Source: an uncultured Atopobiaceae bacterium
GTDB lineage: Bacteria; Actinomycetota; Coriobacteriia; Coriobacteriales; Atopobiaceae
DNA: 64,000 bases
NCBI GenBank assembly: GCA_944321515.1
Contig: CALULO010000009.1
Span: 26,818 to 90,817, forward strand
Direction: 5' to 3'
Position numbers and translations under genes: made by a program. Numbering within the stretch: position 1 is the stretch's first letter; each line of letters starts with the position of its first letter. Below are positions 46,704 through 55,081 of this stretch, piece after piece. The notes beneath the pieces were generated by a model. That model made no database searches. It had not been told where the DNA came from and saw nothing but the letters and a program-made list of their open reading frames with translations.

Positions 46704-47011
46704 GGGTGCTCCTTCAGTCGGTGCCCCTAGTTTCTCACAGGAGCACGGGGCGGCGACATCTTGCGTTCCCTTGACGCCGTCTCGCGCCCTTTTCTGTGAA
46801 GCGGCTGCTCCGCGCTCTCGCCCGTCATCGGCAGGGTATGATATGAAGGTTGAAGAAAGATAGGGATGCCCGACCGTGGGAGGGGCCGTGTACTCGAGGT
46901 TTGACATGCTCTAGCTGTGTTGTCGGCGCGCGCCCGCGTGGCGCCCCGCGCCTGTCTGACAGCTCACGCCGTGCCCGCCCCGCGCGGGCGCCACCCACAA
47001 GGAGACATCAC
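46704..47011. other. Divergent gap before prfA
   Basis: About 308 bases with no gene. GGGTATGATATG near 46833-46844 and TTGACA at about 46905 are promoter-like fragments, but no paired -35/-10 at normal spacing was found. No riboswitch or repeat was recognised. Confidence 0.4.
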
Positions 47012-48076
47012 ATGGGAGACAAGCTCACCAAGATCATCGCCGCCTACGAGGAGCTGGAGAAGAAGCTCCTCGACCCGGACGTCCTGGCCGACCCGAAGGA
47101 GTACGCGCGCCTGGCCAAGGAGCACGCCAGCCAGGCGGAGCTCGTGGCCAAGGCCCGCGAGTACCTCCAGGCGCTCGATGACATCGAGGCCGCCAAGGAG
47201 ATGCTCCACGAGGCCGACGCCGAGGAGAAGGCCATGCTGCAGGAGGATATCTCCGCCAACGAGGAGAAGCTCCCGGCGCTCGAGGACGACATCAAGTTCC
47301 TGCTCATCCCGGCAGACCCCAACGACGAGAAGGACACCATCGTCGAGATCCGCGCCGGCGTCGGCGGCGACGAGGCGGCCATCTTCGCCGGGGACCTCTA
47401 CAAGATGTACCAGCGATTCTGCGAGGGGCGTGGCTGGAAGATCCAGGTCCTCTCGTCCAGCCCGAGCGAGGCTGGCGGCTTCAAGACCATCGAGTTCAAG
47501 GTCTCCGGCGACAAGGTCTACTCCGTGCTCAAGTTCGAGTCCGGCGTCCACCGCGTTCAGCGCGTGCCCAAGACCGAGAGCCAGGGCCGCATCCAGACCT
47601 CCACGGCAACCGTGGCCGTGCTGCCCGAGGCCGACGAGATCGACATCCAGATCGACCAGTCCGACCTGCGCATCGACACCTACTGCGCGTCCGGCCCCGG
47701 CGGCCAGTGCGTCAACACCACCTACTCGGCGGTGCGCATCACGCACCTTCCCACCAATACCGTCGTGCAGTCCCAGGACCAGCGCTCCCAGATCCAGAAC
47801 CGCGAGGTCTGCATGCAGATGCTGCGCGCCCGCCTGTACGAGATGGAGCTCGAGAAGCAGCAGGCCGAGCAGGGCGCCGCGCGTCTCTCCCAGATCGGCC
47901 ATGGTAACCGCTCGGAGAAGATTCGCACCTACAACCAGCCGCAGGACCGCGTGACCGACCACCGCATCGGCTTCAACGGCACCTACAACGGCGTGCTGCT
48001 GGGCGACGGCCTCTCCAGCGTTATCGAGGCCCTTGCCGCCGCGGAGCGCGCCGAGAAGCTCGCCCAGGCGGTGTAG
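47012..48076 (+). CDS. prfA: Peptide chain release factor 1
   Basis: A 354-residue RF1. It carries the UAA/UAG recognition tripeptide (PKT, in RVPKTESQGRIQTS, matching the PxT position) and the GGQ motif in SGPGGQCVNTTYSAVRITH. The residues after GGQ (C for His/Ser, Y for Asp) differ from the common GGQHVNTTDSAVR. The GGQ itself is intact, so activity is expected. AAGGAG precedes ATG 47012. prmC, whose product methylates the GGQ glutamine, follows at once. Together with sua5, rpiB, glyA and upp it forms the start of a conserved housekeeping block. Confidence 0.97.
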   Translation: MGDKLTKIIAAYEELEKKLLDPDVLADPKEYARLAKEHASQAELVAKAREYLQALDDIEAAKEMLHEADAEEKAMLQEDISANEEKLPALEDDIKFLLIPADPNDEKDTIVEIRAGVGGDEAAIFAGDLYKMYQRFCEGRGWKIQVLSSSPSEAGGFKTIEFKVSGDKVYSVLKFESGVHRVQRVPKTESQGRIQTSTATVAVLPEADEIDIQIDQSDLRIDTYCASGPGGQCVNTTYSAVRITHLPTNTVVQSQDQRSQIQNREVCMQMLRARLYEMELEKQQAEQGAARLSQIGHGNRSEKIRTYNQPQDRVTDHRIGFNGTYNGVLLGDGLSSVIEALAAAERAEKLAQAV

Positions 48077-48080
48077 GGCG

Positions 48081-49103
48081 GTGGCGGCAGGCGAGCCCTG
48101 GACCATCAAGCGAATCCTTGACTGGACGAGCGGCTACCTCGAGCGCAAGGGTGACGAGCACCCGCGCCTCTCGGCGGAGTGGCTGCTGGCCAACGTGACC
48201 GGACTCTCGCGCGTGGAGCTCTACGTCAACTTCGACGAGCCGCTTGAGGCCTCGGAGCTCGCCGCCATGCACGCCGCCATCGAGCGGCGCGCCGCCGGCG
48301 AGCCGCTCCAGTACGTGACGGGGGAGATGCCGTTCCGCCACATCGTGCTCAAGTGCGAGGAGGGCGTGCTCATCCCGCGCCCGGAGACCGAGGTCCTGGT
48401 AGATGCCGCCCTTGAGGGGGTGGACGCGGCCCTTGCCCGCAGAGGCGGGAAGGCTGGCGAGAGGGACGTGCCGTCCGATGCCGTCTCCGAACGGGGCGCG
48501 GGGTCCGCGGACGCCGGCGAGAAGGGCACTGACCAGGAGGCCTCGGGGGAGGGCGAGGGGCCGGACGCCCCGGGCCCCGTCCGTGTGCTCGAGGTGGGCA
48601 CCGGGACCGGCTGCATCGCGCTCTCCATCGCCTCGGAGAGACCCGGCACCCGGGTGACGGCCACGGACCTCTCCCCGCGAGCCATCGAGCTCGCCACTCG
48701 CAACCGCGAGGCACTCGGCCTCGGGGACGCGGTGGACATCGTCGAGTGCGACCTTGCCTCCGGCGTGGCCCCTGAGCTCATGGGGTCCTTCTCGGTGCTC
48801 GTGTCCAATCCGCCCTACATACCCACGGCGGTCCTACAGAGCGAGGTCCCCGCCGAGGTCAGGGACCACGAGCCGGGGCTTGCCCTTGACGGCGGGGCCG
48901 ACGGCCTTGACGTGTTCCGCCGCCTGCTGGAGCTCGCCCCGCGCACGCTCGCCCCGGGTGGCATGCTCGCCGTGGAGCTCTTCGAGGAGTCGCTCAGTGA
49001 GGCGGCCGAGCTCACGCGCGCCCAGGGCGGCTGGGCCCTGGTGGAGGTGCGCGAGGACCTCACGCACCGTCCGCGCGTGCTCGTCGCCGTGAGGGAGGGA
49101 TAG
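48081..49103 (+). CDS. prmC: Release factor glutamine methyltransferase
   Basis: A 340-residue PrmC/HemK that methylates Gln in the GGQ motif of RF1/RF2. Seen: the N-terminal helical domain (RLSAEWLLANVTGLSRVELY), GEPLQYVTGEMPF, LIPRPETEVLVDAAL, SAM motif VLEVGTGTGCIALSIA and the catalytic SNPPYIP. Between the two domains is a ~45-residue Gly/Ala/Asp/Glu-rich insertion (GGKAGERDVPSDAVSERGAG onwards) not present in typical 280-residue PrmC. Start GTG 48081 is four bases after the prfA stop. Confidence 0.95.
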   Translation: MAAGEPWTIKRILDWTSGYLERKGDEHPRLSAEWLLANVTGLSRVELYVNFDEPLEASELAAMHAAIERRAAGEPLQYVTGEMPFRHIVLKCEEGVLIPRPETEVLVDAALEGVDAALARRGGKAGERDVPSDAVSERGAGSADAGEKGTDQEASGEGEGPDAPGPVRVLEVGTGTGCIALSIASERPGTRVTATDLSPRAIELATRNREALGLGDAVDIVECDLASGVAPELMGSFSVLVSNPPYIPTAVLQSEVPAEVRDHEPGLALDGGADGLDVFRRLLELAPRTLAPGGMLAVELFEESLSEAAELTRAQGGWALVEVREDLTHRPRVLVAVREG

Positions 49104-49105
49104 CC

Positions 49106-49750
49106 ATGGGCGCCATTCTCGCCGTCAGCCAGTCCACGCCCGACCCCGAGGTCATAGCGCGCGCCGCGGAAGTGGCGCGCTCGGGCGGTGTGCTCGTGCT
49201 GCCCACGGACTCCGTCTACGGCCTCGCCTGCGCGGCCACGTCGGGAAATCCCGCTCACGGGCGCATCTTTGAGATCAAGCGCCGGGAGCGGACGCAGACC
49301 CTCCCGTGGTTTGTCGCCGACGCGGCAGACCTCTCCGTCTACGGGGAGGGCGTGCCCGCCTGGGCCCTTCGTCTGGCGGGGGCCTTCTGGCCCGGCGCGC
49401 TGACCCTGGTGGTGCGCGCCTCGGCGGCCGTGCCCGCCGAGTATTCCCAGCCCGGCCCGGACGGTCCCACCATCGCTCTGCGCGTGCCGGGCTCGGAGCT
49501 CTGCCGTCAGCTCGTGCGCGCCCTTGGGGCGCCGCTCGCCCAGACCAGCGCCAACACGCACGGCGCCCCCGCGGCCACCTCTGGCCACGGCGTGGAGCCG
49601 GGCATCGTGGCGTCCGCCGACCTCGTGCTCGACGCTGGGCCCGCTCCGGTGGGGGTGGCCTCCACCATCGTGGACGCCACCGGGGCCGTGCCGCACGTGC
49701 TGCGCGCGGGCGCCATCGGCGAGCCCGAGGTCCTTCTCGCCGCTCGCTAG
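49106..49750 (+). CDS. tsaC: L-threonylcarbamoyladenylate synthase (Sua5/YrdC/YciO family)
   Basis: A 214-residue enzyme that makes threonylcarbamoyl-AMP for t6A37 in tRNAs reading ANN codons. Family motifs: GGVLVLPTDSVYGLACAA, IFEIKRRERTQTLPWFVAD, GALTLVVRAS and TSANTHGAPAAT. It is of the short TsaC/YrdC length, with no C-terminal Sua5 domain. It starts two bases after the prmC stop, so the genes are coupled. Conserved neighbour of prmC in many Gram-positives. Confidence 0.95.
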   Translation: MGAILAVSQSTPDPEVIARAAEVARSGGVLVLPTDSVYGLACAATSGNPAHGRIFEIKRRERTQTLPWFVADAADLSVYGEGVPAWALRLAGAFWPGALTLVVRASAAVPAEYSQPGPDGPTIALRVPGSELCRQLVRALGAPLAQTSANTHGAPAATSGHGVEPGIVASADLVLDAGPAPVGVASTIVDATGAVPHVLRAGAIGEPEVLLAAR

Positions 49751-49843
49751 CCAGCCCTGCGCCGTCCGGGGCCGGGATGCTGCCCCCGCCCCCTGCGTGG
49801 TACCCTAGACGGGGACTAAACGCTACCAACGAGGGGAGACCCA

Positions 49844-50317
49844 ATGCGCATCGCCATTGGCTCTGACCACGCCGGATTCCTGCAGAAGGCCCCGCTTGCC
49901 GAGTACCTGCGCTCGCAGGGCCACGAGGTCGTGGACTGCGGCCCGGCAACCGACGATCGCTGCGACTACCCGGACTTCGGCGACAAGGTCGCGCGCCTGG
50001 TCGCCGCCGGCAAGGTTGACCGCGGCGTGCTCATCTGCGGCACCGGCCTCGGCATCGCCATGACGGCCGACAAGGTCCCCGGCGTGCGCGCCGTGCCCAT
50101 CCAGACCGTCGAGTTCGCCCGCCTCTGCCGTGAGCACAACAACGCCAACGTCATCGGCCTGTCCGGCCGCTTCGTCTCCCTCATGGACAACGAGGCCATC
50201 CTGGACACGTTCCTCACGACCGAGTTCGCCGGCGGCCGCCACACGGGCCGCGTCGAGAAGATCATGCGCGAGGACGACCCGAGCTTCGCCGGCGTCCCCG
50301 AGGACTTCGGCCTGTAG
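49844..50317 (+). CDS. rpiB: Ribose-5-phosphate isomerase B
   Basis: A 157-residue RpiB (LacA/RpiB family) that interconverts ribose 5-phosphate and ribulose 5-phosphate. MRIAIGSDHAGFLQK, the catalytic Cys in GVLICGTGLGIAMTA, REHNNANVIGLSGR and the final TGRVEKI are all present. A ~93-base gap separates it from tsaC. CGAGGGGAGA precedes the ATG. Its place before glyA and upp matches the conserved order in Bacillus. Confidence 0.95.
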   Translation: MRIAIGSDHAGFLQKAPLAEYLRSQGHEVVDCGPATDDRCDYPDFGDKVARLVAAGKVDRGVLICGTGLGIAMTADKVPGVRAVPIQTVEFARLCREHNNANVIGLSGRFVSLMDNEAILDTFLTTEFAGGRHTGRVEKIMREDDPSFAGVPEDFGL

Positions 50318-50353
50318 CAGGCAAGCCAGCCGCCAGCGCCCGCCCCGGGGCAG

Positions 50354-50376
50354 GGGACGGGGAGGTCTCCCGTCCC
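50354..50376 (+). other. Hairpin before glyA
   Basis: GGGACGGG (50354-50361) pairs with the CCCGTCCC of TCCCGTCCC (50368-50376). It lies 29 bases before the glyA start. No T tract; function unknown. Confidence 0.3.
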
Positions 50377-50404
50377 GCCCCATCCGGGCGAAAGGAGGGG
50401 TTCC

Positions 50405-51658
50405 ATGACCTACGAGCACCTGAGCGCCTCTGACCCCGAGGTCTTCTCTGCGGTTGAGGACGAGCTGCGCCGCCAGCGCTCCTCCATCGAGCTCATCGCC
50501 TCGGAGAACTTCGTCTCCCCGGCGGTGATGGAGGCCGTGGGCACGCCCCTCACCAACAAGTACGCCGAGGGCCTGCCCGGCAAGCGCTACTACGGCGGCT
50601 GCTGGGCCGTCGACGAGGTGGAGAGCCTCGCCCGCGACCGTGCGTGCCGGCTCTTCGGCGCCGCGCACGCAAACGTGCAGCCCCACTCCGGCGCACAGGC
50701 CAACTACGCCGCCCTCTCCGCGCTGGCCCAGCCCGGCGACACCGTCATGGGCATGGCGCTTGACAACGGGGGTCACCTCACGCACGGCTCCCCGGCCAAC
50801 TTCTCTGGCAGGCTCTACCATGTGGTCTCCTATGGCGTTGACGAGAAGACCGAGCGAATTGACTACGACGCCGTGGCCGCCCTGGCCGAGCGCGAGCGCC
50901 CCAAGGTGATCATCGCCGGGGCCTCGGCCTATCCGCGCGTCATTGACTTCGAGCGCTTCGCCGAGATCGCCCGCTCCGTCGGGGCATCGCTGATGGTGGA
51001 CATGGCCCACATCGCCGGGCTCGTGGCCGCAGGGCGCCACCCGAGCCCCGTCCCGTGTGCCGACGTCACCACCTCAACCACGCACAAGACCCTGCGCGGC
51101 CCGCGCGGCGGCCTCATCCTCTCCAACGACGACGAGCTCGCCAAGCGGCTTGACTCTGCCGTCTTCCCGGGAAGCCAGGGCGGCCCGCTGGAGCATGTCA
51201 TCGCCGGCAAGGCGGTGGCGTTCGGCGAGGCGCTGCGCCCCGAGTTCGCAGCCTATGCGGACGCCGTTCTGGCCAACGCCAAGGCGCTGGGGCGCGGCAT
51301 GGAGTCGCGCGGGCTGCGCCTTGTCTCCGGCGGCACGGACAATCACCTGCTGCTCGTCGACCTCACGCCCGTGGGGGACGTCACGGGCAGGGACGCCGAG
51401 CGCGCCCTCGACGAGGTGGGGATCACCGTCAACAAGAACACGATACCCGGCGAGCGGCGCTCGTCCTTCGTCACGAGCGGCATCCGCGTGGGCTCCGCCG
51501 CCATCACCACGCGCGGCTTCGGTGAGCCGGAGTGCGAGCGCGTCGGACAGCTCATCGGCGAGGTCTTGGCGCACCTTGGGGACACCATGCTCATGGACCG
51601 CGTCTCCTATGAGGTACGCGAGCTTCTCGCCGACCACCCGCTCTATCCCGAGCTCTAG
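50405..51658 (+). CDS. glyA: Serine hydroxymethyltransferase
   Basis: A 417-residue PLP enzyme for serine/glycine interconversion with tetrahydrofolate. Seen: [47 protein letters not shown], and the PLP Lys in [25 protein letters not shown] precedes the ATG. The folate link with folP-folK elsewhere in the window is metabolic only. A GC-rich hairpin follows the stop codon. Confidence 0.97.
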   Translation: MTYEHLSASDPEVFSAVEDELRRQRSSIELIASENFVSPAVMEAVGTPLTNKYAEGLPGKRYYGGCWAVDEVESLARDRACRLFGAAHANVQPHSGAQANYAALSALAQPGDTVMGMALDNGGHLTHGSPANFSGRLYHVVSYGVDEKTERIDYDAVAALAERERPKVIIAGASAYPRVIDFERFAEIARSVGASLMVDMAHIAGLVAAGRHPSPVPCADVTTSTTHKTLRGPRGGLILSNDDELAKRLDSAVFPGSQGGPLEHVIAGKAVAFGEALRPEFAAYADAVLANAKALGRGMESRGLRLVSGGTDNHLLLVDLTPVGDVTGRDAERALDEVGITVNKNTIPGERRSSFVTSGIRVGSAAITTRGFGEPECERVGQLIGEVLAHLGDTMLMDRVSYEVRELLADHPLYPEL

Positions 51659-51690
51659 CACGGGGGCGGGGCCGGACGAACCCCCCGTGC
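51658..51690 (+). other. glyA-upp intercistronic hairpin
   Basis: GCACGGGGG (51658-51666) and CCCCCGTGC (51682-51690) form a perfect stem around a GC-rich loop. No T tract follows, so partial termination or mRNA processing is more likely than a full stop. Confidence 0.4.
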
Positions 51691-51730
51691 CCCACCCCGG
51701 ACACTCGTCCAACCAATGAAGGGAGCCGTC

Positions 51731-52378
51731 ATGGCAGACCGGTTCGACCCGCAGCGCTTCACCGTCATCGATCACCCGCTCGTGCAGCACAAGCTTCACA
51801 TCCTGCGCGACAAGAGCACGGGCACCAAACAGTTCCGCGAGCTCGTTACCGAGCTGGCCATCTTCGAGGGCTATGAGGCCATGCGCGACCTCCCGCTCGA
51901 GGACGTGGAGGTGGAGACGCCGCTCGAGGTGACCACCTGCAAGCGGCTGGCAGGCAAGAAGGTCGCCATCATCCCGATCCTGCGCGCGGGGCTGGGCATG
52001 GTCGACGGCATCCTCGAGCTTGTCCCTTCGGCCCGCGTGGGGCACGTGGGCATGTATCGTGACCCCGAGACCCACGAGCCGCACCAGTACTACTGCAAGT
52101 TCCCCGAGGACATCGAGAGCCGTACCTGCCTCATCGTGGACCCGATGCTCGCGACGGGCGGTTCGCTCACCGCGGCCATACACTTCCTGCGCGAGGCCGG
52201 CGTGAGGGACATCCGCGCTCTCACCCTCGTCTCGGCTCCCGAGGGCGTGCGCGCCGTGCTGGACTTTGACCCGGACGTGCGTCTCTACACCTGCGCCCTG
52301 GATCGCTGCCTCAACGAGCACGCCTACATCCTGCCCGGGCTTGGGGACGCGGGCGACCGCATCTACGGGACCAAGTAA
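51731..52378 (+). CDS. upp: Uracil phosphoribosyltransferase
   Basis: A 215-residue Upp that salvages uracil to UMP with PRPP. Seen: [20 protein letters not shown] at the start, the PRPP loop [17 protein letters not shown] and the uracil-binding end [21 protein letters not shown] 51731 is preferred over an ATG at 51716 because GAAGGGAG lies between them. It ends the prfA-upp block; the ATP synthase operon follows with its own promoter. Confidence 0.97.
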   Translation: MADRFDPQRFTVIDHPLVQHKLHILRDKSTGTKQFRELVTELAIFEGYEAMRDLPLEDVEVETPLEVTTCKRLAGKKVAIIPILRAGLGMVDGILELVPSARVGHVGMYRDPETHEPHQYYCKFPEDIESRTCLIVDPMLATGGSLTAAIHFLREAGVRDIRALTLVSAPEGVRAVLDFDPDVRLYTCALDRCLNEHAYILPGLGDAGDRIYGTK

Positions 52379-52450
52379 AACGGCGTCTCACCTGCGCATT
52401 TCTCTGCTATAGAAGGGCTCGTGGAGGAGGCTGAGCGTTTGTGACGAAAT

Positions 52451-52501
52451 GCGTCGACGCCCGCAAAATCCACTTGACGATTCCCGCGAGAAGACTAGAC
52501 T
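52451..52501 (+). promoter_or_regulatory. Predicted promoter of the ATP synthase operon
   Basis: TTGACG (52474-52479), 16 bases, TAGACT (52496-52501): a good sigma-70-type pair 37 bases before the AtpI-like start. A perfect palindrome GCGTCGACGC lies at 52451-52460, just upstream, and could bind a regulator. Confidence 0.65.
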
Positions 52502-52537
52502 ACTCGTACTTTTGAAATCCGCTCAGGGGAGGTGCCG

Positions 52538-52843
52538 ATGAGTCTCCCGGCCGCAGCAATCGCCGGTGGCCTCGTCGGCATGGTGGGGTGCGTCCCTTCC
52601 GCACTCCTTTTCGAGCGGGCTCTCAAAAGGGGCGCAAAGGTGAGCGTCACCGCAGGCATCGCCAGCGTCATGGTCTCGTACCTGATGCTGCTCGTGGCGT
52701 TGTTGGTGGCGTACGTCGTCTCGGGTGGTACGGGCGACGAGTTCCTCGTCTTTGCGTGTTCGATGGTCGCTCTCTTCCTGCTCTTTTGGGCGGTTGAGGC
52801 GGTAAGGGCCTGGCGGGCCGCCAACGGCGGGCCTCAGGCTTGA
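52538..52843 (+). CDS. AtpI-like small membrane protein
   Basis: A 101-residue hydrophobic protein with about three membrane segments (AAAIAGGLVGMVGCVPSALL; SVMVSYLMLLVALLVAYVVS; FACSMVALFLLFWAVEAV). Sequence similarity to AtpI is weak, but the size, topology and position right before atpB are those of AtpI, which helps assemble the c-ring. GGGGAGG lies five bases before ATG 52538. Its stop is 13 bases before atpB. Confidence 0.65.
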   Translation: MSLPAAAIAGGLVGMVGCVPSALLFERALKRGAKVSVTAGIASVMVSYLMLLVALLVAYVVSGGTGDEFLVFACSMVALFLLFWAVEAVRAWRAANGGPQA

Positions 52844-52856
52844 GGGGAGGATAAGC

Positions 52857-53666
52857 GTGGGCAATCCACTGGACAGCCTAGGCACTGAGGTTAACGAGCT
52901 CGTCGGAAGCTTTACCTCGCAGCCCATCTTCGGGAACCTGGACACCGTCGGCTTCACGCAGTATTCGTTCTGGTTCGCAGTGGCTATCGTGCTGATGCTG
53001 GCGCTGCTCTTCGCCTTCAAGAAGAGCCAGGCCAAGAGCCTCGTGCCGCAGGGCTTCTTTGTGAACGGCATGGAGTACCTCGTCGAGTTCGTTCGCGACG
53101 ACATGTGCAAGGGCCTGCTCGGCGACTCGTGGAAGCGTCACTTCCCGTTCATCGCCTCGCTCTTCCTGGTTGTTCTCGCCAACAACATCGTGGGCATCAT
53201 CCCGGGCTGCAAGCCCGGCACGGGAACCATCTCCACCACGGCGGCGCTGGCCATCTGCTCGTTCGTCTACTTCATCGTGTGCGGCGTCAAGAAGCACGGC
53301 GCGCTCGGTTACGCAAAGAGCCTCGCGCCCGCGGGCGTGGCCTTCCCGCTGAACGCCCTCGTGTGGCTCATCGAGGTCTTCTCGACGATTCTGCGCCTCA
53401 TCACGCTGGCCGTCCGACTCTTCTGTAACCTCTTCGCCGGCCACGTGGTCATGGGCACCTTCGCAATTCTCGCCTCGCTCTTCTTCGAGCCGATGATTCA
53501 GGCCTTCTCCGTCGCTACCGCCGTCCAGGCCGGCGCGTCGGTGCTGTGGGTCGCCATCCTGCTCGTCATCTACGTGGTCGAGATCATGGTCGCAGCCATC
53601 CAGGCGTACGTATTCGCGCTGCTCACCGCCGTGTACATTCAGATCGCCGAGTCCGACGAGGAGTAG
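52857..53666 (+). CDS. atpB: F-type ATP synthase subunit a
   Basis: A 269-residue membrane subunit that forms the proton half-channels. The essential Arg is in TLAVRLFCNLFAGHVVMG, and the C-terminal helices (VVEIMVAAIQAYVFALLTAVYI) match the family. Start GTG 52857 follows GGGGAGG. There are five to six membrane segments. It is the first core gene of atpBEFHAGDC. Confidence 0.95.
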   Translation: MGNPLDSLGTEVNELVGSFTSQPIFGNLDTVGFTQYSFWFAVAIVLMLALLFAFKKSQAKSLVPQGFFVNGMEYLVEFVRDDMCKGLLGDSWKRHFPFIASLFLVVLANNIVGIIPGCKPGTGTISTTAALAICSFVYFIVCGVKKHGALGYAKSLAPAGVAFPLNALVWLIEVFSTILRLITLAVRLFCNLFAGHVVMGTFAILASLFFEPMIQAFSVATAVQAGASVLWVAILLVIYVVEIMVAAIQAYVFALLTAVYIQIAESDEE

Positions 53667-53683
53667 GCGCCCCTTGGCAACCC

Positions 53684-53699
53684 GCGGGCTTTTGCCCGC
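53684..53699 (+). other. atpB-atpE intercistronic hairpin
   Basis: GCGGGC-TTTT-GCCCGC, perfect stem. Such elements before atpE often favour the higher c-subunit output needed for the c-ring. Confidence 0.5.
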
Positions 53700-53765
53700 A
53701 GTGCATAGCAGTTTGGTTTGAAACTCGCCCCACCATAAGGACGGGCGAATGACAAAGGAGGAACA

Positions 53766-53969
53766 GTGGGAGCTCTCGGTGTCGTTGGTTACGGTCTCGG
53801 CGTTATTGGCGCTGGTATCGGCATTGGTCTCGCTGCTAGCGGAGTCGCTCAGGGCATGGCCCGACAGCCCGAGGTCCAGGGCCGTCTGTTCACGGTCTTC
53901 ATCCTGGGCTCGGCATTCGTCGAGGCACTCGCCCTCATCGGCTTCGTCGTCAGCCTCATCGTCAAGTAG
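53766..53969 (+). CDS. atpE: F-type ATP synthase subunit c
   Basis: A 67-residue two-helix proteolipid, slightly shorter than usual. The polar loop is ARQPEVQGR and the ion-carrying residue is Glu53 in SAFVEALALIG. The helix-1 Gln and the Ser next to the Glu that mark sodium-binding c-rings are absent, so proton coupling is predicted. Start GTG 53766 is preceded by a strong AAAGGAGG. The longer frame overlapping it belongs to atpF and is not used. Confidence 0.93.
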   Translation: MGALGVVGYGLGVIGAGIGIGLAASGVAQGMARQPEVQGRLFTVFILGSAFVEALALIGFVVSLIVK

Positions 53970-54000
53970 GGCTGTCGCAGGAAGCGAGTTGGAGGCAAGC

Positions 54001-54618
54001 ATGAAGAACACTTCGAGAAGGCTCGCGGTCGGCATGGGAGCTCTGGGCGTCGCTGCGGCGTCCGTCTGCTCGCTGCCCACGGCGGCGCTTGCTGAGGAGT
54101 CTGCGGTTGGCGCGGACATCCTCATCCCCAAGCCTGCCGAGTTCATACCCGCGCTCATCGCCTTCCTCATCATCTGGGCGGTGCTGGCCAAGCTCGTATG
54201 GCCGCAGGTCCTGTCCATGATGGAAAAGCGCCAGGCCAAGATTCAGGCCGACCTTGACGCCGCAGAGCGCTCCAAGCTCGAGGCGGCCGAGGAGGCCAAG
54301 AGCTACGAGGGCAAGATCCTCGAGGCGCACCGTGAGGCGGAGGCCATCGTTGCCAAGGCCAAGAAGGAGGCCGAGGAGGTCCGCTCCGAGGTGCTCGCCA
54401 AGGCGCAGCGCGAGGCCGCCGACATCATCGCCAAGGCTCACGGTGCCGTTGACTCCGAGCGCCACAAGGCAATGATTGAGCTCTCGGGCTCCGTGGTGGA
54501 CCTCTCCGTGGAGATTGCGAGCAAGATCATCGGCAACGACCTCTCCGAGGCCGAGCAGCGCAAGCTTGCCGAGAAGTACCTCGCGGAAGTGGGAACCTCC
54601 GATGTCGACGACAAGTAG
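54001..54618 (+). CDS. atpF: F-type ATP synthase subunit b with signal-peptide-like N-terminus
   Basis: A 205-residue subunit b. After MKNTSRRLAVGMGALGVAAA and a possible cleavage site in PTAALAEES comes the normal membrane anchor (FIPALIAFLIIWAVLAKLVWPQV). The long charged peripheral-stalk helix follows (MEKRQAKIQADLDAAERSKL onwards). The extra N-terminal hydrophobic segment looks like a cleavable signal peptide, which most b subunits lack. GGAGGCAAGC precedes the ATG. Its 3' end overlaps atpH by 17 bases. Confidence 0.93.
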   Translation: MKNTSRRLAVGMGALGVAAASVCSLPTAALAEESAVGADILIPKPAEFIPALIAFLIIWAVLAKLVWPQVLSMMEKRQAKIQADLDAAERSKLEAAEEAKSYEGKILEAHREAEAIVAKAKKEAEEVRSEVLAKAQREAADIIAKAHGAVDSERHKAMIELSGSVVDLSVEIASKIIGNDLSEAEQRKLAEKYLAEVGTSDVDDK

Positions 54619-55081
54619 ACGCGGAAACGCCGAGAAGATTGAGGCGTACACCCGGGCGCTGCTCGAGGCGGCGCGCTCTGAGGGCCGGGCTAACTCCGAC
54701 CTCGTGCAGTGGCAGCACGCCCAGAAGTTCTCCCCGGAGGTCCTGGAGACGCTGGCCGCCATGCAGCGCGAGGACGACCTTAGCCTCATCGAGCAGGTCG
54801 CCAAGCACTACAAGGAGCTCCTTGACGCACAGGACACCACGGTCTCTGTGACCGTGACCACCGCCGTCCCGCTTGACGACGACCTGCGTGCCAAGGTCAG
54901 GGCGAAGGCCGAGAAGGACCTCAACGCCCCGGTATACCTGGTGGAGCGCGTGGACCCTGCAATCATCGGCGGCATTATGCTCGAGGTGCGCGGGAAGCGC
55001 TATGACGCCTCCGTGCGCGCTCAGCTTGCCAACATCCGCAAGACCCTCTCGTCGACCTTCATCGAAGGCGAGGAACGATAA
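54602..55081 (+). CDS. atpH: F-type ATP synthase subunit delta
   Basis: A 159-residue delta subunit linking the b-stalk to F1. The N-terminal helical domain (NAEKIEAYTRALLEAARSEG) and the C-terminal motif VYLVERVDPAIIGGIMLEVRGKRYDASVRAQL are typical. ATG 54602 lies inside the end of atpF and the stop is immediately followed by the atpA ATG, so translation is coupled on both sides. Slightly shorter than the usual ~175 residues. Confidence 0.93.
   Translation: MSTTSRRGNAEKIEAYTRALLEAARSEGRANSDLVQWQHAQKFSPEVLETLAAMQREDDLSLIEQVAKHYKELLDAQDTTVSVTVTTAVPLDDDLRAKVRAKAEKDLNAPVYLVERVDPAIIGGIMLEVRGKRYDASVRAQLANIRKTLSSTFIEGEER

Noticed and set aside
50317..50404. Riboswitch (glycine or tetrahydrofolate) before glyA
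   Set aside because: The gap is under 90 bases and only one simple hairpin is seen; no known aptamer core could be recognised.
53749..54000. Longer atpF start overlapping atpE
   Set aside because: The frame is open through atpE, but the ATG at 54001 has a good ribosome site and begins a plausible N-terminus, whereas the upstream part is antiframe to atpE.
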